DNA of 5,778 nucleotides from an uncultured Dechloromonas sp. (lineage in GTDB: Bacteria; Pseudomonadota; Gammaproteobacteria; Burkholderiales; Rhodocyclaceae), in NCBI GenBank assembly GCA_946477505.1, contig CAMKYP010000267.1, forward strand, positions 1 to 5,778. Direction: 5' to 3'. This document shows, one piece after another, positions 1 through 4,052 of this stretch; the stretch's first letter is position 1; every line of letters begins with the position of its first letter. A program made the position numbers and the translations under genes. Below the pieces are notes generated by a model that did not search any database, was not told where the DNA came from, and saw nothing but the letters and a program-made list of their open reading frames with translations.

Positions 1-1230
1 CGTTGGCCGGCAAACCAGTGCGGCAGATGGCAGGCGTTCGACGGGCAACGCGCCGCTGCCGATCTGGCTGCTGCACGCTTCGATAGTGACCACGCCCTGG
101 CCGGTGAGGGCGGCTTGCATGGCGGGCAGTACCCGTTCGGCGAGTGCCGTGATGTCGGCCAGCGGACGAGTGAGCAGGCGCAGCGTCGGCAGGCGTTCGG
201 CCAGGCGGTCCGGATCGCGATACAGGCGTAACGTAGCCTCCAGCGCGGCGAGCGTGGTCTTGCCGACGCGCAGGGCGCGTTTCAGCGGGTTTTTCTTGAT
301 CTTGGCGATCAAGTCCTTGCGGCCAACGATGAGTCCGGCCTGCGGGCCGCCAAGCAGCTTGTCCCCGGAGAAGGTGACGATGTCGGCACCGGCTGCCAGT
401 GCCTGCTGCGGCGTCGGCTCCGGCGGCAGGCCGTAGGCGGCAAAGTCGGTCAGCGTGCCGCTGCCCAGATCGACCAGGAAAGGCAGGCCGGCAGCATGGG
501 CGATGTCGGCGACGGCTTTCTCATCGACCGACTTGGTGAAGCCGGTCACCGCGTAGTTGCTGGTGTGCACCTTCATCAACAGCGCCGTCTTCGGGCCGAT
601 GGCCTCGGCGTAATCCTTGTCGTGCGTGCGGTTGGTCGTGCCGATCTCGTGCAGGCGAACCTGGGCGCGGCGCATCACGTCGGGAATGCGGAAGGCGCCG
701 CCGATCTCGACCAATTCGCCGCGCGAGACGACGGCCTCCTTGCCCTGGGCCAGCGCATTCAGGCAGAGCAGAACCGCTGCCGCATTGTTGTTGACGATGG
801 TGGCGGCAATATCCGGTGAACCGCCGGCCACCAGTTCGGCGAGCAGGCCGGAAACGAGGTCGTCGCGGTCGCCGCGACCGCCGGAGGCAAGGTCGTATTC
901 CAGCGCGCAGGGGGAACGGGCGGCCTCGACCATCAGCGCGATGGCTTCCTCGGCCAGTTGGGCGCGGCCGAGGTTGGTGTGCAGCACGGTGCCGGTCAGG
1001 TTGATCACCGGCCGCAGGTTGGCACGGCCGGCAGCGTCGGCGCGTCGGCGAATGGCGGCGAGCAGGGCGGTATCGTCGGGCAGCGGCAGGCCGTGCTTCA
1101 GCCCCTCGCGGGCGGCGGCCAGTTCGGCGCGGACGCAGCCGGTAACCAGTTGCCGACCGTGGATTTCGATCGTATCGGAGAGTTGCTGCAGGACGCGGTC
1201 GACCGCGGGAAGGCGTTTGATGTCGTTCAT
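1..1230 (-). CDS. selA: SelA, L-seryl-tRNA(Sec) selenium transferase (selenocysteine synthase), 3' end cut off by the window
   Basis: SelA is a cytosolic PLP enzyme that converts Ser-tRNA(Sec) to Sec-tRNA(Sec) using selenophosphate. The reading frame is open from the ATG at 1230 to the window edge, giving 410 residues; family members are about 460-475, so roughly 55-60 C-terminal residues are missing. Landmarks match the family closely: N-terminal LPAVDRVL (residues 7-14), RPVINLTGTVLHTNLGRA (about 73-90), IVNNNAAAVLL, SRGELVEIGGAFRIPDVMR, HEIGTTNRTH, MKVHTSNY, and SGDKLLGGPQAG with the presumed PLP lysine at K291 (E. coli K295). LKRALRVGKTTLAALEATLRLY and IGSGALPVERLPSAAL follow. The start is fixed: an in-frame TAG lies at 1279-1281 and no ATG, GTG or TTG occurs between it and 1230. 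No clear Shine-Dalgarno precedes the ATG; a hairpin fills that position. It lies 225 bp after fdhE on the same strand, and selB would be expected further left. Identity is very secure. Confidence 0.97.
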   Translation of the reverse strand, partial: MNDIKRLPAVDRVLQQLSDTIEIHGRQLVTGCVRAELAAAREGLKHGLPLPDDTALLAAIRRRADAAGRANLRPVINLTGTVLHTNLGRAQLAEEAIALMVEAARSPCALEYDLASGGRGDRDDLVSGLLAELVAGGSPDIAATIVNNNAAAVLLCLNALAQGKEAVVSRGELVEIGGAFRIPDVMRRAQVRLHEIGTTNRTHDKDYAEAIGPKTALLMKVHTSNYAVTGFTKSVDEKAVADIAHAAGLPFLVDLGSGTLTDFAAYGLPPEPTPQQALAAGADIVTFSGDKLLGGPQAGLIVGRKDLIAKIKKNPLKRALRVGKTTLAALEATLRLYRDPDRLAERLPTLRLLTRPLADITALAERVLPAMQAALTGQGVVTIEACSSQIGSGALPVERLPSAALVCRPT

Positions 1231-1234
1231 GGTT

Positions 1235-1256
1235 TTTCGCCCGGACCGGGCAGAAA
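1235..1256 (-). promoter_or_regulatory. SECIS-like hairpin in the selA leader, ending 4 nt before the start codon
   Basis: Read on the mRNA strand, 1256-1253 (UUUC) pairs with 1238-1235 (GAAA), U1252 is bulged, and 1251-1248 (GCCC) pairs with 1242-1239 (GGGC). The apex is GGUCC (1247-1243). The pattern bulged U, four nucleotides, GGUC is the same spacing as in the SelB-binding upper stem of the E. coli fdhF SECIS as I recall it. E. coli selAB mRNA is known to have a SECIS-like element in its leader that dampens selA expression through SelB. Here the 3' arm holds the only weakly purine-rich stretch that could serve as a ribosome binding site. The fold is seen by eye; SelB binding is inference, and a short GC-rich hairpin could arise by chance. 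Confidence 0.5.
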
Positions 1257-1344
1257 GGTGGAGGGAAGGGTGAGTGGTCTACTTCGTGATTGGCGGAACA
1301 AATGAAAGTGCTGGATTTGTGTTCCTGGCTAGGCGCGAACCGCA

Positions 1345-1364
1345 GCGATAGCCGAAGCTATCGC
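1345..1364 (-). repeat. Perfect 8-bp stem-loop with a UUCG tetraloop
   Basis: On the minus (mRNA) strand GCGATAGC and GCTATCGC pair perfectly around TTCG, giving a C(UUCG)G-closed hairpin, one of the most stable RNA tetraloop types. It lies 91 nt past the fdhE stop and about 115 nt before selA. No T-run follows on either strand, so it is not a classical intrinsic terminator. It could be a 3' end stabiliser or processing barrier for fdhE mRNA, or part of a REP-like dispersed repeat. Function unknown. Confidence 0.6.
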
Positions 1365-1455
1365 GAGGATGACCGTAGGGAATGCAGAGCGGAGCAACAA
1401 CGCCAGGGGCACAAAGACAAGCTTTCATGTTTCGTTAATTGCGAAGCAGACCACA

Positions 1456-2367
1456 CTAGCCGCTATGCGCGCCGATGAGGAGCAGGTTGGGGCCGGAGCG
1501 CTCGTAGCCGGCTTCGTCGACCAGCATGTCGAGGGCCAGGGTGGCGAGGTCGTCGGCCACCGGGTCTACATTCGGGTCTTTTTCCTGATAGACGATCTTC
1601 AGGTAGCTCTTGCAGGCGTCGCAGGTTTCGGCGCGGACGGCGCCCTTGCTGCCCTCGACTTCGTGCAGGGCGACTTCCTTGTCGGTGTCGCAGGCGGTGC
1701 AGGTGGCGCGCGGCACGTTCCACTCGGTATTGCACAGCGCGCAGTGAAGGTAGCGCAGGTTGTTGATGGTGGAGCCGAGGCGGACGATGCTGGCTACCGG
1801 CAAGCTGCCGCAGCAGGGGCAGACGCCGTGGCTGTCGAGTTTTTGCAGGTGGCTGGCGTCGAGCTGGCTGGCCAGTTGCGTGAATACCGCTTGCAGCGCG
1901 GCAGCAACGAACGGCAGTTCGGCGGCGTGGGCCATGTCCGGTTCGCCATTGAGCAGCATATCGGCCAGGCGTTCGAGTTCGTTTTCCGGGGCGGCGAGGA
2001 GCTTCTTCAGCGCAGCCTGGCCGCCTTCGGGGGCGCTGCTTTCCAGTTGCTGCACGATTTGCCGCAGCGCGATGCGCCAGGCAGCCGGGCGCGGCAGCGA
2101 CGAGGCGTTCAACGGGGGCATGCCGTGCGTGCGGGCCTGTTCGAGGGTTGCCGCATCGGGCAGTTGCAGCACAGGGAGGCTCTTGATGACTTCGTGCTGG
2201 GCGCGGCTCACGTCACCCAGGAAGGTCAGCCATTCGGACAGGCTGTGCTGTTCGGCCAAGGTGGCGAAACGATTTGCCCGGTCGGCAAAAAGCGTGGATG
2301 TAACCGGCAGCAGGATGGGGGCGGCTTCTTCGGTCGGCGGGTGGAAGTCTATCGGTTGGCTTTGCAT
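1456..2367 (-). CDS. fdhE: FdhE, formate dehydrogenase accessory protein
   Basis: FdhE is a cytoplasmic iron-binding protein needed for active respiratory formate dehydrogenases; it interacts with the catalytic subunit before Tat export. The product is 303 residues, close to the usual ~300-310. The C-terminal half carries the four family CxxC motifs: CPCC (C183, C186), CALC (C209, C212), CTAC (C223, C226) and CDAC (C249, C252). The ending DLATLALDMLVDEAGY...NLLLIG is also typical. The N-terminal part (about 15-160) is helical with LADRANR-like and LxxWLxFLGDVSRAQ patterns. The frame stays open for 90 codons upstream of 2367, but that stretch is the intergenic region with its hairpins and is unlike FdhE; starting at MQSQPIDF gives the right length. 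The start has no good Shine-Dalgarno (GGA is 14 nt away), suggesting low expression. It follows fdnI after a 157-bp gap, the same order as E. coli fdoGHI-fdhE. Confidence 0.95.
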   Translation of the reverse strand: MQSQPIDFHPPTEEAAPILLPVTSTLFADRANRFATLAEQHSLSEWLTFLGDVSRAQHEVIKSLPVLQLPDAATLEQARTHGMPPLNASSLPRPAAWRIALRQIVQQLESSAPEGGQAALKKLLAAPENELERLADMLLNGEPDMAHAAELPFVAAALQAVFTQLASQLDASHLQKLDSHGVCPCCGSLPVASIVRLGSTINNLRYLHCALCNTEWNVPRATCTACDTDKEVALHEVEGSKGAVRAETCDACKSYLKIVYQEKDPNVDPVADDLATLALDMLVDEAGYERSGPNLLLIGAHSG

Positions 2368-2410
2368 GGTGCTGTCGTTATTCCGGTTTGTCGTGTTCGG
2401 CGTGTGTTTC

Positions 2411-2451
2411 AAAAAAACGGGGGGATGCGGAATATTCCCCGCAGAGCCCCC
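2411..2451 (-). terminator. Candidate intrinsic terminator between fdnI and fdhE
   Basis: On the minus strand GGGGG (2451-2447) pairs with CCCCC (2424-2420) and TGCGG (2443-2439) pairs with CCGCA (2430-2426), with a CTC/T internal loop between the two helices and an 8-nt AT-rich apical loop. One G later comes a run of seven T (2417-2411). A GC-rich hairpin followed by a T-tract is the intrinsic-terminator shape. It sits 74 nt past the fdnI stop and 43 nt before the fdhE start, so it could end the structural-gene transcript or let part of it through to fdhE. Confidence 0.65.
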
Positions 2452-2488
2452 AAAGACGCAAGGTAAAACGGTTGCCGCATCGCCCCCG
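2418..2488 (-). promoter_or_regulatory. Possible antiterminator pairing (attenuator)
   Basis: On the mRNA strand 2488-2477 (CGGGGGCGAUGC) is complementary to 2428-2418 (GCAUCCCCCCG) over 11 pairs with one bulged C at 2482. The first segment is also the 3' arm of the 12-bp hairpin and the second is the 3' arm of the terminator, so the pairing would exclude both. This is the logic of an attenuator, but the segments are G/C runs and chance complementarity is a real risk. Confidence 0.3.
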
Positions 2489-2505
2489 CCGGAGCGGGAG
2501 CGATG
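2478..2505 (-). promoter_or_regulatory. Strong 12-bp hairpin just after fdnI
   Basis: The arms 2505-2494 and 2489-2478 pair over 12 positions (one G-U) around a four-base loop (TCCG on the minus strand). It begins 19 nt after the fdnI stop. The next T-run is only four T and is 8 nt away, so it is a poor terminator alone; it may protect the 3' end of the structural mRNA or act with the terminator at 2411-2451. Its 3' arm is also complementary to the terminator's 3' arm. Confidence 0.55.
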
Positions 2506-2524
2506 GGTGTGCCTTATCTTCAGG

Positions 2525-3145
2525 TCATTTGCCGGTGACCTGACGATACCAGCCACGGTGATGCTGCTTGGCCCAGGCGCGGGTGACCGTACCGTACCAC
2601 ATGGCGCGGATGGTGCCCTTGACCCAGATGGCGGCATAGACGTGGACCATGATCAGGGCGATCATGACGGCGCCGGCAGCGGCATGTACGACGGCACCGA
2701 GGCGGACTACGGTGATGTCGAAGCCGAACCAGGCGCGCCAGATGGCGAGGCCGGAGACCGTCATCAGCAGCATGCACACGGCCAGCGCCCAGAACATGAC
2801 TTTCTGGCCGCCGTTGTACTTGCCTTGTTCCGGCATGTCGTGGTCGTTGCCATCCACCATGTTCTTCGCCTTGGCCAGCCATTCCTTGTCCGCCGGCGTC
2901 ATCTTGTTCAGATGCTTGAAGCGGATGAAGATGGCCAGGAAGGATACCGCCATCAGCACCCCGAGGTAGGGGTGGATGATGCGGGCCCAGGTCGGGCCAC
3001 CGAACAGCTGGGTCAGCGGAAAGAAGGCCGGATGGAAGAAAGCCAGGCCGGAGAGCGCGAGCAGGATGAAGCTGATGCCCACGACCCAGTGGTTGGCCCG
3101 TTCCTGGGGCTCGTAACGCTTGAGGTCTTTCGGATCGCGGATCAT
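2525..3145 (-). CDS. fdnI: Formate dehydrogenase-N/-O gamma subunit, cytochrome b556
   Basis: This is the membrane subunit (FdnI/FdoI) that takes electrons from the beta subunit through two b hemes and reduces quinone. The 206-residue product is close to the family length (~211-217). Four hydrophobic helices are visible at about 18-39, 54-76, 113-136 and 149-175. The four likely heme ligands are H19 (ERANHW), H58 (ARIIHPYLG), H154 (VVHAAAGA) and H168 (IMVHVYAA), at nearly the same positions as the ligands of E. coli FdnI (18, 57, 155, 169). The ATG overlaps the beta-subunit TGA by ATGA (3142-3145), and a strong AAGGAGG lies at 3153-3159, inside the end of the beta gene, so translation is coupled. 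The fdnI or fdoI name cannot be decided from sequence; the fdhE neighbour is as in E. coli fdo. Confidence 0.96.
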   Translation of the reverse strand: MIRDPKDLKRYEPQERANHWVVGISFILLALSGLAFFHPAFFPLTQLFGGPTWARIIHPYLGVLMAVSFLAIFIRFKHLNKMTPADKEWLAKAKNMVDGNDHDMPEQGKYNGGQKVMFWALAVCMLLMTVSGLAIWRAWFGFDITVVRLGAVVHAAAGAVMIALIMVHVYAAIWVKGTIRAMWYGTVTRAWAKQHHRGWYRQVTGK

Positions 3146-4038
3146 TTTGCTTCCTCCTTGTCTTCACGTTCGATCTCGTCCTCGATCTCCTTCGAGACTT
3201 CGTTCGGACCCTTGGTGACGTAATGGAACAGGCTGCCCAGGGCCACGCCGGCCAGAGCCAGGGTGGCGAGCGGCTTGGCGAAGCCCTTCCACAGCGAGAC
3301 CAGCGGGCTGATCGACGGGTTTTCCGGCAGGCCGGCGTACAGGTTCGGCTTGTCCGCGTGGTGCAGCACGTACATGACGTGCGTGCCGCCCACCCCTTGC
3401 GGGTCGTACAGGCCGGCCTGGTCGTAGCCGCGTTCCTTGAGATCCTCCACGCGCTTGGCGGCGTAGTCCTTCATGTCCTCCTTCGAACCGAACTGGATTG
3501 CACCCGTCGGGCAGGCCTTGGCGCAGGCCGGAGCCTGGTTGACGGCCACCCGGTCGGAGCACAGCGAGCACTTGTAGGCCTTGCTGTCTTCCTTCGAGAT
3601 GCGGGGAACGTTGAACGGACAGCCGGTCACGCAGTAGCCGCAGCCGATGCAGTTTTCCTGGTGGAAATCGACGATGCCGTTGCTGTACTGGATGATCGCG
3701 CCCGGGGCCGGACAGGCCTTCAGGCAACCGGGGTCGGAACAGTGCATGCAGCCGTCCTTGCGGATCAGCCACTCCAGCTTGTTGTTCTGTTCGACCTCGG
3801 TGTAACGCATGACCGTCCACGACTTGGCCGACAGGTCCATCGGGTTGTCGTACACCCCGTGGCAGTTGCCGACTTCGTCGCGGATGTCGTTCCATTCGGA
3901 ACACGCTACCTGGCAGGCCTTGCAGCCGATACAGGCGGAAACGTCGATGAGTTTGGCGATCTCGACCGTTTGCCGCACTTGCGTGGACGGCGTCGTGGTC
4001 GCGGAGCGCTGTTTGATGTCTAGCGATTGCAGTGCCAT
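3142..4038 (-). CDS. fdxH: Formate dehydrogenase-N/-O beta subunit, four [4Fe-4S] electron-transfer protein
   Basis: This subunit (FdnH/FdoH/FdxH) relays electrons from the alpha subunit to the cytochrome b gamma subunit. The 298 residues match the family length. Sixteen cysteines in four ferredoxin-type groups are visible: C36/39/42/46 (CIGCKACQVAC), C97/100/105/109 (CMHCSDPGCLKAC), C130/133/136/140 (CIGCGYCVTGC) and C157/160/172/176 (CSLC...CAKAC), enough for four [4Fe-4S] clusters. A single C-terminal hydrophobic helix at about 255-275 anchors it in the membrane, followed by a highly charged Glu/Lys tail (about 278-298). There is no signal peptide; in this family the beta subunit is exported together with the Tat-bearing alpha subunit. 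It starts 12 nt after the alpha stop, with AAAGGAG overlapping that stop, and ends in an ATGA overlap with gamma. Confidence 0.97.
   Translation of the reverse strand: MALQSLDIKQRSATTTPSTQVRQTVEIAKLIDVSACIGCKACQVACSEWNDIRDEVGNCHGVYDNPMDLSAKSWTVMRYTEVEQNNKLEWLIRKDGCMHCSDPGCLKACPAPGAIIQYSNGIVDFHQENCIGCGYCVTGCPFNVPRISKEDSKAYKCSLCSDRVAVNQAPACAKACPTGAIQFGSKEDMKDYAAKRVEDLKERGYDQAGLYDPQGVGGTHVMYVLHHADKPNLYAGLPENPSISPLVSLWKGFAKPLATLALAGVALGSLFHYVTKGPNEVSKEIEDEIEREDKEEAK
3153..3159 (-). promoter_or_regulatory. Ribosome binding site of the gamma subunit
   Basis: A full AAGGAGG on the minus strand, 7 nt before the ATG at 3145, embedded in the last codons of the beta gene. It supports the ATGA-overlap start. 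Confidence 0.85.
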
Positions 4039-4045
4039 ATCAGCG

Positions 4046-4052
4046 CTCCTTT
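4046..4052 (-). promoter_or_regulatory. Ribosome binding site of the beta subunit, overlapping the alpha stop
   Basis: AAAGGAG on the minus strand, 7 nt before the ATG at 4038. Its first two bases are part of the alpha TAA stop (4053-4051), so a terminating ribosome sits on the beta initiation region, favouring coupling and balanced subunit amounts. Confidence 0.8.

Larger units (their letters stand above)
1231..1455. other. fdhE-selA intergenic region
   Basis: These 225 bases separate the fdhE stop from the selA start. No plausible gene was found: the short plus-strand frames here have no recognisable motif and no ribosome binding site. The stretch holds the SECIS-like hairpin, an 8-bp stem-loop at 1345-1364, and an imperfect inverted repeat (1295-1303 with 1315-1325, a 2-nt bulge in the right arm). 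I see no convincing sigma70 or sigma54 promoter and no T-tract terminator. The middle (about 1290-1430) has a base texture different from the coding flanks and may be a dispersed intergenic repeat or a decayed sequence, but one copy cannot show this. Confidence 0.6.

Noticed and set aside
1290..1375. Possible selC (tRNA-Sec) upstream of selA
   Set aside because: Short matches to T-loop-like and anticodon-arm-like strings occur, but in the wrong order, with no acceptor stem and no long variable arm.
1380..1415. Sigma54-like CTGGC...TTGC pattern upstream of selA
   Set aside because: The GG-to-GC spacing is 7 nt rather than the required 10, so it does not fit a -24/-12 promoter.
2368..2412. TTGAAA as a -35 box for an fdhE promoter
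   Set aside because: It overlaps the terminator T-tract and no acceptable -10 hexamer lies 16-18 nt downstream.
2368..2637. A 90-codon N-terminal extension of FdhE in the same frame
   Set aside because: It would run through the hairpins, the T-tract and the end of the gamma gene, and its residues do not resemble FdhE; the start at 2367 gives the normal family length.
1369..3223. Long plus-strand open frames (365 and 487 codons) opposite fdhE and the gamma subunit
   Set aside because: They lie antisense to well-recognised genes, have low-complexity Gly/Ala/Arg-rich translations with no family motif, and are the usual antisense open frames of GC-rich coding DNA. The same applies to the plus-strand frames opposite selA, beta and alpha.
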